From Woeseiaceae bacterium (GTDB taxonomy: Bacteria > Pseudomonadota > Gammaproteobacteria > Steroidobacterales > Woeseiaceae): 64,000 nt of DNA. Location: assembly GCA_028279985.1 (NCBI GenBank), contig JANQMR010000037.1, positions 1 to 64,000 of the forward strand. The letters are read 5' to 3'. Positions 48,866 through 57,924 of the stretch are shown in pieces. The position numbers were made by a program, and so were the translations under genes. The notes under the pieces were generated by a model. It saw only the letters and a list, made by a program, of their open reading frames with translations. It was not told the DNA's origin and did no database searches. The number at the start of each line of letters is the position of its first letter. The first letter of the stretch is position 1.

Positions 48866-51058
48866 TCAGTTGGTCAGGCGTAGCTGCAGCCCGACGCTCG
48901 GCGTGGCCGCGAACGACCTGATCTCGGGAACTTCGGGTAGTCCTCCGAAAGGCAGCAGCGATTCCGCAGTTCGCTGTGCCTGCCCGGTCGCCGCGGTCAG
49001 CGTGATTTCGACCTGCTTCGTCGGCCGCCATTCGAGCGAACCCGATACGCCAAGCTCGCGCTCGGATTCCGAGCCCGAAAGATGGGCCGGCATTGCGCCC
49101 GGATGACGCGTTTGCGCGAACAGCGCCGTCTCCGACGCGGACTGCGAAGGCCCGATGAGTTCGGTTCGCAGCCGAAGCGCCGGCGTCGGGCTCCACTCCA
49201 GAAAGCCGCTCCACTGGATCGACGCGTCGGTCGCCGCGGTGCTCCGCGCCGCGTACCGGTTTTCGCGCAGCTCCCGGGAGATCCGGATACCCCAGGAGAT
49301 CGGCGTATCGTCGGGCTCCTTGCGCAAACCCAGCGACCAGGAAGACTCGGCGGCGCCGGAAATCGGCCGGACTTCGCCGGTTGCCGGATCGACGGCCCTG
49401 GAACTGCTGAGACTGCCGTCCAGATCGATCAAGGTGCCGGTAAAACCCAAAGCGTCGAGCGGCCACGACAGGCTGGAGGAGAGCGTATCCAGCGTTTGCG
49501 GCCGCGTGTTTTGCGGCACGACGATCGTATCGGACAACGGCACCGGCTCTATGGGATTGCCGGTTCTCAACCGGGTCAGGCGCAAGTCGAAAAGTCCCTT
49601 GTCGTCGAAACGGTGGTCCAAACGCAGCGTCGTTCGCCAGGCCCGGGGCGGGTCGAGTTCGGAGGCGCCTTGTGTCACGGCATCGCTATCCAGCGACGTT
49701 GACGTCAGGAATTGCCCGAAGCCCAACTGGCTGACCGAACGTTCGACTTCGACGCTGACGAACGAGCGGGGTTTGAGGGTCCAGGTCGCCGCCAGCGCGC
49801 CGTGTGTATCCTGCCTGGGACCCGCGGACCCGGGCCCGGTTTTGGTTTCGTAAACGTCGACGCCGACGTCGCCCTGCACGTTCAGGCGCCTCGAAGCCTG
49901 CCATTGCCAATCCAGCGCGGCGCCGGCACGCGGCTCGGTGACGCGGCTTTCGCCGACCTCTAGAACGCGCTCGATACCGTTTTCGAACGCGCTCACGCTG
50001 CCCTCGAGGAAGTTGTAGGCCGCGTGGATCTCACCGCCCAGCATCAGCCCGTCGTCCGGCCGCCATTGCAAACCGATACGGCCCGCCGTCTCGCCGGAGC
50101 GTTGCCGGCTTCGGGAAGCGCGTTCCAGCGCGTCGATCCGCAGCGAAGACAGGTCGGAATTCGAACGGCGCGCGTGTACCAGGCTCACCACACCTTCGAG
50201 CGTCTCGCCGACCGGTCGCCGCAGCTCGCCCGAAACCATTAAGTCCTCGCGGCTCTTGTCATCTGCCGGCCGCGAAAAACCGGCCGCCGCGATCTCGTCC
50301 GGCACGGGCCGGGTTGCCGAGTCCCGCCGCGAGAACCGGGTATCGACCAGGAGCGTGCCGTCGCCCGGCAGCACGAACAGGCCGCCGCCTTCGAGCGCCA
50401 AGTTGTCGATGTCCCGCCGGGTGATCGTCGTGACCCTGAGCGCCGGATCGTCGGGATCGATCGCGCCGAAACCGCCGGGGGACTCGCGACCTTGCCCCCG
50501 GGCATTGATCCGCGCGCTCAGCGTATGGCCGGCAACGTCCGCCGAGCCCCTGAGCGTCACGCGGCGTTCGTCGCCGTTGGTCATGTCCGGATCGCCCGTT
50601 CCCTGCCGCTTGTAGCCGAGCACGGTTTCGAGGAAGGGCGGCAGCTCCGAAAGCGTGACGACGTTGACCACTTGCCGGTAACCCTGCATGTCCAGCTCCG
50701 GGCGGCCGCCGACCGAAATCAGCTCCAGGCCGGCGATCGATCGGACCGGCAGCTCTTCGAGCACGTTGCGCAGCGACTTGCCCTTGGGCGGCCGTCGCAC
50801 GCCGTCGATCAGGACGTTACCGCCGATGTCGCCCAGGCCGCGGCGGCCGCCTTGCTCCTCGAGACGGAAACCCGGCACCCGCGCGACCAGGTCCAGCGCG
50901 TTCTCCGGCGCATAAGGGGTGAAATAGGACGGCGGAAACACGCGGACGCCATCCGAGGCATCGGGCAGCGCGCCTGCTTGACCGGCGCACAAGCACAGCG
51001 CCAGCACGACCGGCAGCCGGATCGCTGCTCTTGTCGACCGACTGCCCGGGCGAGACAT
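48866..51058 (-). CDS. TonB-dependent-receptor-like outer-membrane protein
   Basis: A 730-residue exported protein. The signal peptide MSRPGSRSTRAAIRLPVVLALCLCAGQAGA is followed by a plug domain (ALDLVARVPGFRLEEQGGRRGLGDIGGNVLIDGVRRPPKGKSL, SIAGLELISVGG, VNVVT). The rest is a long beta-barrel with alternating hydrophobic strands ending in an aromatic-poor VGLQLRLTN. No clear TonB box precedes the plug, so energy coupling is uncertain. It could transport a large ligand or act as an anchored OM receptor. The ATG 51058 is chosen because it begins the signal peptide. Confidence 0.82.
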   Translation of the reverse strand: MSRPGSRSTRAAIRLPVVLALCLCAGQAGALPDASDGVRVFPPSYFTPYAPENALDLVARVPGFRLEEQGGRRGLGDIGGNVLIDGVRRPPKGKSLRNVLEELPVRSIAGLELISVGGRPELDMQGYRQVVNVVTLSELPPFLETVLGYKRQGTGDPDMTNGDERRVTLRGSADVAGHTLSARINARGQGRESPGGFGAIDPDDPALRVTTITRRDIDNLALEGGGLFVLPGDGTLLVDTRFSRRDSATRPVPDEIAAAGFSRPADDKSREDLMVSGELRRPVGETLEGVVSLVHARRSNSDLSSLRIDALERASRSRQRSGETAGRIGLQWRPDDGLMLGGEIHAAYNFLEGSVSAFENGIERVLEVGESRVTEPRAGAALDWQWQASRRLNVQGDVGVDVYETKTGPGSAGPRQDTHGALAATWTLKPRSFVSVEVERSVSQLGFGQFLTSTSLDSDAVTQGASELDPPRAWRTTLRLDHRFDDKGLFDLRLTRLRTGNPIEPVPLSDTIVVPQNTRPQTLDTLSSSLSWPLDALGFTGTLIDLDGSLSSSRAVDPATGEVRPISGAAESSWSLGLRKEPDDTPISWGIRISRELRENRYAARSTAATDASIQWSGFLEWSPTPALRLRTELIGPSQSASETALFAQTRHPGAMPAHLSGSESERELGVSGSLEWRPTKQVEITLTAATGQAQRTAESLLPFGGLPEVPEIRSFAATPSVGLQLRLTN

Positions 51059-51102
51059 GGCGGTTCCCCGATTCTCGGCAAGTACTTCGGTCTCGGGCAC
51101 CG

Positions 51103-52017
51103 TCAGTCTCCGGCAAGCTGAATCGAGTGTCCGCCGAACTGCTGCCGCATCATCGCCAGCAGTTTCGCCGAGTAGTCCTGCCGGCCCTGGGATGCGAATC
51201 GGGCCATCAATGCCAGGCTCATGACCGGTGTCGGGATGCCCTGCTCGATGCCTTCCAGCGCCGTCCAGCGTCCTTCGCCCGAATCGGCGACGAACGCCCG
51301 GATGCCTTCGAGGTCCTGATCGGATGCGAGCACTTCGGCGGTCAGGTCGAGCAGCCAGCTACGGACGACGCTGCCGTGGCGCCAGGTCTCGGCGATCGCG
51401 GCGAGGTCGAGCTGGAACTCGTCCCTGCCGCGCATCAGCGCAAAACCTTCGGCATAGGCCTGCATCATGCCGTACTCGATGCCGTTGTGAATCATCTTGA
51501 CGAAATGCCCGCTGCCGGCAGGCCCGGCATGGACCCAGCCGCGGTCGGGCGCCGGCGCCAGCACCTCGATAGCCGGCCGCAGACGCTCGACGGCGTCTCG
51601 GGCACCGCCGAGCATGATGGCGTAACCGTTCTCACGCCCCCACACGCCGCCCGACACACCGGCGTCGACAAAGCCGATACCGCGTCCGGTCAAACCCTCC
51701 GAACGATGCATCGAATCCTTATAGAAAGAGTTGGCGCCATCGACCAGCAGGTCGCCGGCCTCGAGCAAATCGGCGAGTTCGTCTACGTAAGCCTGAGTGA
51801 CGTCACCAGCCGGCAACATCAGCCAGACGACTCTCGGCGCCGTAAGCTTTGCCACCAGGTCCCGGGTGGAATCCGCTACGGTCAAGCCGTGCTCGGCGGC
51901 AAGCCTCGCGGCTGCTTCCCGGTCCTCGGCATAACCCGCCACCGCGATTCCGCCTTCGATCAGGCGGCGCGCCATGTTGCCGCCCATCTTTCCAAGGCCG
52001 ATCATTCCGACTTGCAT
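51103..52017 (-). CDS. 6-phosphogluconate dehydrogenase family protein (short, Gnd/YqeC type)
   Basis: A 304-residue NAD(P)-dependent enzyme. The N-terminal Rossmann motif GLGKMGGNMARRL and the signature GAGSGHFVKMIHNGIEYGMMQAYAEG-like segment (AGSGHFVKMIHNGIEYGM) with the catalytic Lys and Asn are those of the short, bacterial decarboxylating 6-phosphogluconate dehydrogenase branch. It may oxidise 6-phosphogluconate or a related hydroxyacid. The start is ATG at 52017; an upstream extension of 16 codons is less likely. Confidence 0.9.
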   Translation of the reverse strand: MQVGMIGLGKMGGNMARRLIEGGIAVAGYAEDREAAARLAAEHGLTVADSTRDLVAKLTAPRVVWLMLPAGDVTQAYVDELADLLEAGDLLVDGANSFYKDSMHRSEGLTGRGIGFVDAGVSGGVWGRENGYAIMLGGARDAVERLRPAIEVLAPAPDRGWVHAGPAGSGHFVKMIHNGIEYGMMQAYAEGFALMRGRDEFQLDLAAIAETWRHGSVVRSWLLDLTAEVLASDQDLEGIRAFVADSGEGRWTALEGIEQGIPTPVMSLALMARFASQGRQDYSAKLLAMMRQQFGGHSIQLAGD

Positions 52018-52257
52018 CGTGTTTGCCCCTTCTCGGCAATAAAAATGGCTACAAAAAACCGCCACAAAAAACCGCGATAAAAACGATTATGCGGCACCGT
52101 CAATCTTACATAAGATTAGACAGTGCGAGGTGCCCAACATGTGACGCCTGCAAGCGCAGGCCGCCGGCCGTTCTGGTAGCTTGACCACCGGGATCGACGG
52201 GACTCGGCCGGCAGGCGCCGCAGGCGCTGCGCTCCACGGGGAACAGGGAGTCGCGGA

Positions 52258-52626
52258 ATGCGAAAGTGCGGTTCGTTCACAGTCTGCATCGTGGGCGCGA
52301 TACTTCCGCTAACGGTTTTCGGCGACATCGCCGAAAACCGTACGATACCCTATCGCACGCATTCGCCAGTGTACCTGATGGATATCGAATATCGCGACAA
52401 CGGCACACTCGAACGGCTGAGCCGGCTCGAAAGGTTGTCCTTTCTCACGCTTGTGGACTTCGGCAGTACCCGGCTTTATCTGGGGATTACCCGCGATGGC
52501 TTCGTCGGCTTGCATTTCGATTTGATTCCGCGGCATTCGCGTAGCCGTCATCTGGAGCTGGCACGCTTGCCGTACCTGCGCCGCAGTACGGCGATTATGA
52601 TTGGTAATCCGACCAGCGGAGAATGA
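52258..52626 (+). CDS. Hypothetical exported protein
   Basis: A 122-residue protein with a probable signal peptide (MRKCGSFTVCIVGAILPLTVFGD) and a short, mainly beta-like domain (SPVYLMDIEYRDNGTLERL, SRLYLGITRDGFVGLHFDLIP-like). It contains no cysteines after the signal region. No family is recognised. It lies between the phosphogluconate dehydrogenase (divergent) and the DnaJ-PilZ gene. Confidence 0.55.
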   Translation: MRKCGSFTVCIVGAILPLTVFGDIAENRTIPYRTHSPVYLMDIEYRDNGTLERLSRLERLSFLTLVDFGSTRLYLGITRDGFVGLHFDLIPRHSRSRHLELARLPYLRRSTAIMIGNPTSGE

Positions 52627-52649
52627 TCGTGCCGGTGACGTCCCGATGG

Positions 52650-52705
52650 GAGATGCACGATAAGAGATGTGCGATAAGAGATGCGCGATGAGAGATGCAC
52701 GATGA
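52650..52705. repeat. 14-bp tandem array running into the DnaJ-PilZ start codon
   Basis: Four 14-bp units: GAGATGCACGATAA, GAGATGTGCGATAA, GAGATGCGCGATGA, GAGATGCACGATGA (52650-52705), then a decayed unit GAAGCGCACG. The chosen start ATG (52702) lies in the last unit. Because 14 is not a multiple of three, gain or loss of units would change the frame of upstream ATGs relative to the gene. Confidence 0.88.
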
Positions 52706-53427
52706 GAAGCGCACGCGACCCACGCAGCTACTACGAGCTGCTCGGTATCGCCCAGGACGCTTCGATCGAAGTCATCCGCCACAGTTACCGGCGGATGATG
52801 CAGCAGCTCAGGATGCACCCGGACCTGGGTGGCGATACGTCGACGGCGGCCTTGATCAACAAGGCTTATGCCGTGCTGAGCAATCCGAAGCGGCGCCTCG
52901 ACTATGACGCGAGCCTGGTGTTCCCCGGCGGCACGGGGCCGGGTCTCGCGGAAGACGGACAGGAACGGCTGGCGCCGCTCAGGGCGCTCGATCCGGCGCG
53001 GCAATGCGTCTTCTGCGACACGCCGCACGACCGCGGCGCCGGCAACGCACCGGACGCGACTTGTGACACCTGCGGCAGCCCGCTGCATGCGGCTGAGCGA
53101 CTCAAAGCCGAATCGGCGGACCAGCGCGCCATCGCGCGCATCGACAAGCAGCTCGAGGTCACGTTTTTTACCCATTGGCGCCAGAACAAGGGCTTCCACG
53201 GACGCACCGAGGATATCTCGCTCGGGGGCTTACGCCTGGTAACCCGAATCAACATCTGCGAAGCGCAACGAGTCAGGCTCAAGAGCGACATCGTCGAAGC
53301 CGTCGGTTACACGACACACTGCACGCCGCGACGTAACGGATGGAGAATCGAATACGTTGCCGGGGTCTCTTTTTTGACCTTGCGTTTCGCGCGGGCGGTC
53401 GGCGGACTCGTATCGCAACGCGTCTGA
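52702..53427 (+). CDS. DnaJ-domain protein fused to a zinc ribbon and a PilZ-like domain
   Basis: A 241-residue protein. The N-terminal J-domain (residues ~6-70, SYYELLGIAQDASIEVIRHSYRRMM) has the HPD motif in MHPDLGGDT. A middle segment has two Cys pairs, CVFCDTPH and CDTCGSP (near residues 103-130), a likely zinc ribbon. The C-terminal PilZ-like domain starts with KGFHGRTEDISLGGLRLVT, resembling the DxSxxG half of the c-di-GMP site (DISLGG), while the RxxxR half is not clear. It would be a co-chaperone that senses c-di-GMP or a related signal. The start is inside a 14-bp tandem array. Confidence 0.85.
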   Translation: MRSARDPRSYYELLGIAQDASIEVIRHSYRRMMQQLRMHPDLGGDTSTAALINKAYAVLSNPKRRLDYDASLVFPGGTGPGLAEDGQERLAPLRALDPARQCVFCDTPHDRGAGNAPDATCDTCGSPLHAAERLKAESADQRAIARIDKQLEVTFFTHWRQNKGFHGRTEDISLGGLRLVTRINICEAQRVRLKSDIVEAVGYTTHCTPRRNGWRIEYVAGVSFLTLRFARAVGGLVSQRV

Positions 53428-53864
53428 GACCGGTCGACCGCGCTCAGCGGACAGCCCGAACCATAGCCGCCGTTTTACGAGGCACCGGGTAGATAAACCC
53501 CCGACGGCACACGAACGATGTGCGGATTTCAGATCTATTCTTGCCGCCGATCCGGGCGGCCGGGCGCAAGGACATGCCGTAAACGCCGGGGCATTTACCA
53601 TAAATCAACGATTTCCGCGTCAATCCAAGCCGGAATTGCACTACTACTGGCGAATCTTCCGCACTCAGTTACACTTGGAATCACACGCTGCACAACAAAA
53701 AACGCGCCAAACGCAGCATCGACGAGTGGCGAAAGACCGCGCAGCGATAAGCATAGGGAAACCCTCGTGACACTCGAGATGCAGGTGGCGCCTGCATAGT
53801 GCCCAATACCGGTGGGCGCGCGCACGCACGCATTCACGACGCCGGCGGGCACCAGGAGATACGA
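53428..53864. other. Intergenic region before the subtilase gene
   Basis: 437 bp without a gene. Short open frames on both strands lack starts or domains. There is a Shine-Dalgarno AGGAG at 53853-53857. No hairpin with a T-run and no riboswitch signature was recognised. Confidence 0.5.
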
Positions 53865-56267
53865 ATGAGAACAGTGAAATCAGTACTGCGAAGAAACCTG
53901 CTATTCCTTTGGCTTGCCGTCGCGGTGTTTCCGGGCGCCATAGCCTCGGCCGACGACATGCAACGCTTCATCCTGACATCGTCGGGACCGTCCGATCGTG
54001 CGGTTGCCGCGGTTGAAGCCATGGGCGGCAAAGTCACCTATCGATATCAGAACATCGATGCCGTGGCAGTCGAGGTTCCGGGCGACCGCCGCATGGAGCT
54101 TTTGGCCATGAACGGCGTGACGGGCGTCTACAGAGACAAGACCGTCCGTTCGCCACAACCCGTCGACCTCGCCATTGTCGACAGCACGGAAATCCAGGGC
54201 ACCATCAGCGGCGAGGAATGGCTGGACGCGATCCAGGCGCTGCCGCAGGACTACGCTTCGGACAATCTTCTGACGGGTGCATCCGCCTTGCACGCAAACG
54301 GGATCCTCGGCACCGACGTGATCGTCGTCGTCATCGATACGGGTACGACGAACAACCCGGCCGCGGTGCCATCGATCGCCGGCAAGGTCATCGGCGGCGA
54401 GAACTTCGTCCCGGGCGCCGGCGAGCCCTCGGCGACCAGCACCGCGAACGGCAATCACGGCACCTGGGTGGGATCGACCATCGCGGCCGATGTCGGCTTC
54501 CTTTTCTCGAACACCAGCACTCTGGTGCAATCGCTGCTCGCGCACGATCCGGGCAGCGTGTTGCTCGACTTTCCCGTGCCGGGAATCTCGGTCGTGCCGA
54601 TGATCGGTTCGGCGCCGGGCGCCAGCTTGTATGCGATGAAGACCTTCGCCGCAGCCGGCGGCGGCGCACCCGAGTCGCGCATCATCGCGGCCATGGACCG
54701 CGCGATCACCTTGCGGCGCAACTACAACAACGGCATGCCCTCGGTGCCGGTGGCCGGCGACGGCTCGGAGGACGACCCCTTCGTCTACGACTCGCTGAAC
54801 ATCCAGGTGGTCAACATGAGCCTGGGCGGCCCGACCCTGTTCGCCGGCCGCGACGTGGAAGACCTGTTAACCCGGGAAATGCTCGAAGTCGGGATTACGC
54901 TGGTCGCCTCGGCGGGCAACGACGGGCATGCGGCAATGACCGGCGGCAGCGCCGGCACCGGTATCGGTTCCCTGACCGTGGGCGCCGCGAGCCTGGTCAA
55001 CCAGGAGCGAATCCTGCGTGACCTGCAGTTCGGCCTGGGTATCGGCGCGCTGTGGCGGCCGTCGGCCCACCACCAGACAGCGGATTTCAGCTCCCGCGGC
55101 CCCACCGCCGACGGTCGCCTCGATCCCGACTTGACGGCAAGCGGCTTTGCCAACTTCGTGCAGGGCGCAGCCGGCGGTTTGAGCCTGGCGTCCGGCACGT
55201 CGTTCTCGGCGCCAACGGTCGCCGGCGCGGCTGCCTTGTTGCGCGAGGCGGTCCCCACGGCGAGCGCCACCCAGATCCGCAATACGCTCATGGAAACGGC
55301 GGACCCCAACGTCCTCGGCGACGATTCCGGCGCAATCGACCAGGGCGAAGGATTCATCGACATTCCGGATGCGCTGAGCCTGCTGCAAACGGGCACGGTG
55401 AGCGAGGCGCTGGACTTCGGCATCGCCAAAAGCAGCGTCCGGCGAAACCTCCAAAAAGCGGGTTTCCAGGTGCACAAGTGCCGCCGATCGGGGTTCTCGA
55501 CGCGCTACGAAGACCTGCTGCCCGGCCAGGTCGAGCAGCTTTTCGTCGAAACCAGGAGTAGTACCAGCCAGGTCAATATCACGGTCAGCAACATCACGCC
55601 GGAGCTGCCGCCCGCGCAGCAGAACGCGCTGTTCGGTGACGACATCTTCCTCAAGGTTCAGGACGCGCCTACATCCGACGAAGCAGACCCCTTCGGCCCG
55701 GGAGCCCTGTTCCTGAACACCGACACCTCGCTGGCCTTCGCCAACCCGCAGACCGGCATCGTGCGTATCGCCACAATGGGCGACACGACGAACGCCGGGA
55801 GGATTTCGGCCGACGTCAGGATCTCCTGCGTTTCGCAATCCGAGGGTGAGGAAACCGCCGACGGCGCGGTCGCCCAGGGAGAAACCGACGTCCTGCAGGT
55901 ACGGATACCGGCGGCAACGGCCGAGGCGGTCTTCGAGCTATCCTGGGACCGGCACTGGGGCCGTTATCCAACCGACGATCTGGACATGGTGTTGATCGAT
56001 CCGGCGGGGGCACAACGCTTCGACGGCGCGACTCTCGCCAGTCCCGAACGGGTCGTCGTCAGCGATCCGTCGCCCGGCACCTGGGCCGTCGAAGTGTCCG
56101 GCTTCACCGTCTTCGGCCGGGATGACGACGACGAGGATGACGACGACGGGGGCGCGGAGTGGGAGCTCCGGGTGACGGCGGACGGCCGCCGACTCGACGA
56201 CGATCATTATGACGACGACGATGACGATGACGATGACGAGGATGACGACGAGGATGACGACGACTGA
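53865..56267 (+). CDS. Secreted S8-family (subtilisin-like) serine protease with Asp-rich tail
   Basis: An 800-residue exported protease. Signal peptide MRTVKSVLRRNLLFLWLAVAVFPGAIASA. An I9-type propeptide (~30-95) precedes the catalytic domain: Asp158 in VIVVVIDTG, His198 in GNHGTWVG, and Ser446 in SGTSFSAP (numbering from the ATG at 53865). A long insertion lies between Asp and His, and another (FAGRDVEDLLTREM) before the AGNDGH oxyanion-region Asn. The C-terminal ~250 residues include a pre-peptidase-type beta domain (SWDRHWGRYPTDDLDMVLIDP) and a final run of Asp and Glu (~30 residues) encoded by GATGAC repeats. The acidic tail probably binds Ca2+ or keeps the protein soluble outside the cell. 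Confidence 0.93.
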   Translation: MRTVKSVLRRNLLFLWLAVAVFPGAIASADDMQRFILTSSGPSDRAVAAVEAMGGKVTYRYQNIDAVAVEVPGDRRMELLAMNGVTGVYRDKTVRSPQPVDLAIVDSTEIQGTISGEEWLDAIQALPQDYASDNLLTGASALHANGILGTDVIVVVIDTGTTNNPAAVPSIAGKVIGGENFVPGAGEPSATSTANGNHGTWVGSTIAADVGFLFSNTSTLVQSLLAHDPGSVLLDFPVPGISVVPMIGSAPGASLYAMKTFAAAGGGAPESRIIAAMDRAITLRRNYNNGMPSVPVAGDGSEDDPFVYDSLNIQVVNMSLGGPTLFAGRDVEDLLTREMLEVGITLVASAGNDGHAAMTGGSAGTGIGSLTVGAASLVNQERILRDLQFGLGIGALWRPSAHHQTADFSSRGPTADGRLDPDLTASGFANFVQGAAGGLSLASGTSFSAPTVAGAAALLREAVPTASATQIRNTLMETADPNVLGDDSGAIDQGEGFIDIPDALSLLQTGTVSEALDFGIAKSSVRRNLQKAGFQVHKCRRSGFSTRYEDLLPGQVEQLFVETRSSTSQVNITVSNITPELPPAQQNALFGDDIFLKVQDAPTSDEADPFGPGALFLNTDTSLAFANPQTGIVRIATMGDTTNAGRISADVRISCVSQSEGEETADGAVAQGETDVLQVRIPAATAEAVFELSWDRHWGRYPTDDLDMVLIDPAGAQRFDGATLASPERVVVSDPSPGTWAVEVSGFTVFGRDDDDEDDDDGGAEWELRVTADGRRLDDDHYDDDDDDDDDEDDDEDDDD

Positions 56268-56296
56268 GCGCTGATCGCCGTATACGCGTCGAACAA

Positions 56297-56327
56297 GGGG
56301 TCACGGCAAGCCGTGGCCCCTTTTTTT
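56297..56327 (+). terminator. Intrinsic terminator after the subtilase gene
   Basis: GGGG-T-CACGGC-AA-GCCGTG-G-CCCC (56297-56320) forms a stable hairpin with one G-T pair, followed by seven T (56321-56327). It is the clearest terminator in the window. Confidence 0.88.
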
Positions 56328-56385
56328 ATCGTCTTCTTTATAGTCTTCTTTTTATAGTCTTTTTTGCCGTCTTTTCGTCGTCGTC
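56325..56385. repeat. T-rich tandem stretch between terminator and hypothetical gene
   Basis: Units TTTATCGTCTTC, TTTATAGTCTTC, TTTTTATAGTCT and TCGTC repeats fill the ~58 bp between the terminator and the end of the convergent gene at 56386. It is another example of imperfect 12-14-bp expansion in non-coding DNA. Confidence 0.6.
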
Positions 56386-57039
56386 TTACGTCGCGTCGGT
56401 TTTGCCTGTCGCCGCAGCCCGGTCGCAGAGCACCACCCTGTCCAGGCTCGCGTGATAAGTGTAGACCTCGCCGTCGTGCTCGAGCTCGATCACGAAACCG
56501 GCCGTCACCACTTGCGCATACTGCTCACCGCGCCGCGGACAACCCAGGCCCGCGTCGGGCCAACTCGATCGCCGCATGGTGACGAGCCCGATCTCCCCTG
56601 CCGGCACGTCGAGCCTGGCGGCAAGGTCCCGCATTGCGAGATCCAGGGGCTTCGCCGCTTGCGCCATGCGCGCGCGGTGCGGGTCCTGTCGCGGTTTGCC
56701 CGCCTTGTCGCAGATCGCCGCTTCCGTGCCCGCCACGTGGACCGTATAGATTCGCTTGCCGATCTCAAGCGAGACGACATGGCCGGGGGTAACGACGGGT
56801 AGATACGCCGTACCCTTTTCGGGACAACCCAGGCTCGTGTCCGGCCACTCGGCTGCGGTCGCGTAGGCGAAACGGATGTTATCGACGGGAATCCCGAGCG
56901 TCGTTTCGAGCACGGCTTTCGCCCGGGCGATCGCTTCTTCCGCCGCCGAATTATCGACGTTCTCGTCGGTCGCAGCCAATCCGGTGACAGCGAGCATCAT
57001 CAGAACGGTCAAGGTCAGAACAACAATCGATTGTTTCAT
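56386..57039 (-). CDS. Secreted protein with two tandem WPD-LGCP domains
   Basis: A 217-residue exported protein (signal MKQSIVVLTLTVLMMLAVTGLAA) made of two repeats of ~85 residues. Each has the pattern WPDxxLGCPxxGxxYxxVVTxGxxIxLExxGxxYxxHxxxxxxxCD: EWPDTSLGCPEKGTAYLPVVTPG and SWPDAGLGCPRRGEQYAQVVTAG. Each repeat keeps two Cys (LGCP and ICDK or LCDR) that could form a disulfide. The function is unknown, though such repeats occur in secreted proteins of various bacteria. The start is the ATG at 57039. Confidence 0.75.
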   Translation of the reverse strand: MKQSIVVLTLTVLMMLAVTGLAATDENVDNSAAEEAIARAKAVLETTLGIPVDNIRFAYATAAEWPDTSLGCPEKGTAYLPVVTPGHVVSLEIGKRIYTVHVAGTEAAICDKAGKPRQDPHRARMAQAAKPLDLAMRDLAARLDVPAGEIGLVTMRRSSWPDAGLGCPRRGEQYAQVVTAGFVIELEHDGEVYTYHASLDRVVLCDRAAATGKTDAT

Positions 57040-57132
57040 GGTCGGATCCTGTCATGCTTCAGGCTCGTTGACATGTGCAAGACGATCGGACGGGTTCGTT
57101 GCCGCGGCCGACCGCGAACGTTCACCGACGCT

Positions 57133-57924
57133 TCAATCGACCGGGCGCGGCAGACGCCAGTAAATACGATCGAAGCGAAGCGCGCGGTCCAGCTCGGCGA
57201 GCTTCGGTTCCGCGAGGCCGTCCGGGTTCGGCGGCGGCATCCGGCCCGCCGTCGATACCTGCACTGCAGCCAGTGTGACACGATTCGCGGACTCCCGGCC
57301 GAAAAATGCCGCCGTTGCGTCCTCGCTCTCGGTCACCAGCGCACGGTTCACTTCGAACGGCCTTGCACGGCCATTCGCGACCGCTACGAACTCGAGACGA
57401 CCCTCATCGGTCTGTATGCGCGACGACACGGAAGCGTCGCGATCCGAATCGGACACGTTCAATTCGATTTCAGCGGGGCGCACCGCGTAACCCATGGCCG
57501 TGAATACCCCGGCCGTCTTGCGGTCCGCCATCAACACGGGCATGGACCACCAACCGTCCTCGGGCACGCTGGTGACGACCAGCGGCACGCTGTCGGCAAT
57601 CACCGGAACGGCATAATAGGCGAACGATAACGGCGGCTGCCGCATGCCGCGGCCTTGACAACGAACGACGCGCAACTGCAACTCGCCGCTACTCCCGCTC
57701 CGCCGCGGCACGAGTTCGCTACCGAGACCGGCCTTGAGTTGACCGTGACTCGCGTGCCAGGACAGGGTCAAGCGATCACAGGGCCCGGCGAGGCGCGAAT
57801 CCAGAACGTCCTCGTCGTGTGGAGGCGTCGGAGCGCAGGCGCCCAGCAAGATCGAAATCCCAATCGAAATCCCTGAGGCCGCCGGCAACCGCCACGCAAG
57901 CTTGCCGAGCGTCGATCCGATCAT
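57133..57924 (-). CDS. Hypothetical lipoprotein
   Basis: A 263-residue protein with lipobox LLGAC (cleavage before Cys30) after a hydrophobic signal sequence. The mature part is mostly beta and contains a few conserved Cys (LAGPCDRLTLSW, RVVRCQGRG) that may form a disulfide, then QPPLSFAYYAVPVIADSVPLVV. No family is recognised. It is divergent from the chemoreceptor region. Confidence 0.65.
   Translation of the reverse strand: MIGSTLGKLAWRLPAASGISIGISILLGACAPTPPHDEDVLDSRLAGPCDRLTLSWHASHGQLKAGLGSELVPRRSGSSGELQLRVVRCQGRGMRQPPLSFAYYAVPVIADSVPLVVTSVPEDGWWSMPVLMADRKTAGVFTAMGYAVRPAEIELNVSDSDRDASVSSRIQTDEGRLEFVAVANGRARPFEVNRALVTESEDATAAFFGRESANRVTLAAVQVSTAGRMPPPNPDGLAEPKLAELDRALRFDRIYWRLPRPVD

Noticed and set aside
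52650..52705. CRISPR or minisatellite of phage origin
   Set aside because: The units are 14 bp and tandem without spacers; it belongs with the other short arrays in this window.
53428..53864. c-di-GMP or other riboswitch upstream of the subtilase
   Set aside because: No conserved aptamer core was recognised, and the hairpins seen are short and GC-biased.
57031..57630. 199-codon open frame on the plus strand opposite the lipoprotein gene
   Set aside because: The minus-strand gene has a clear signal peptide and lipobox, whereas this frame has none.
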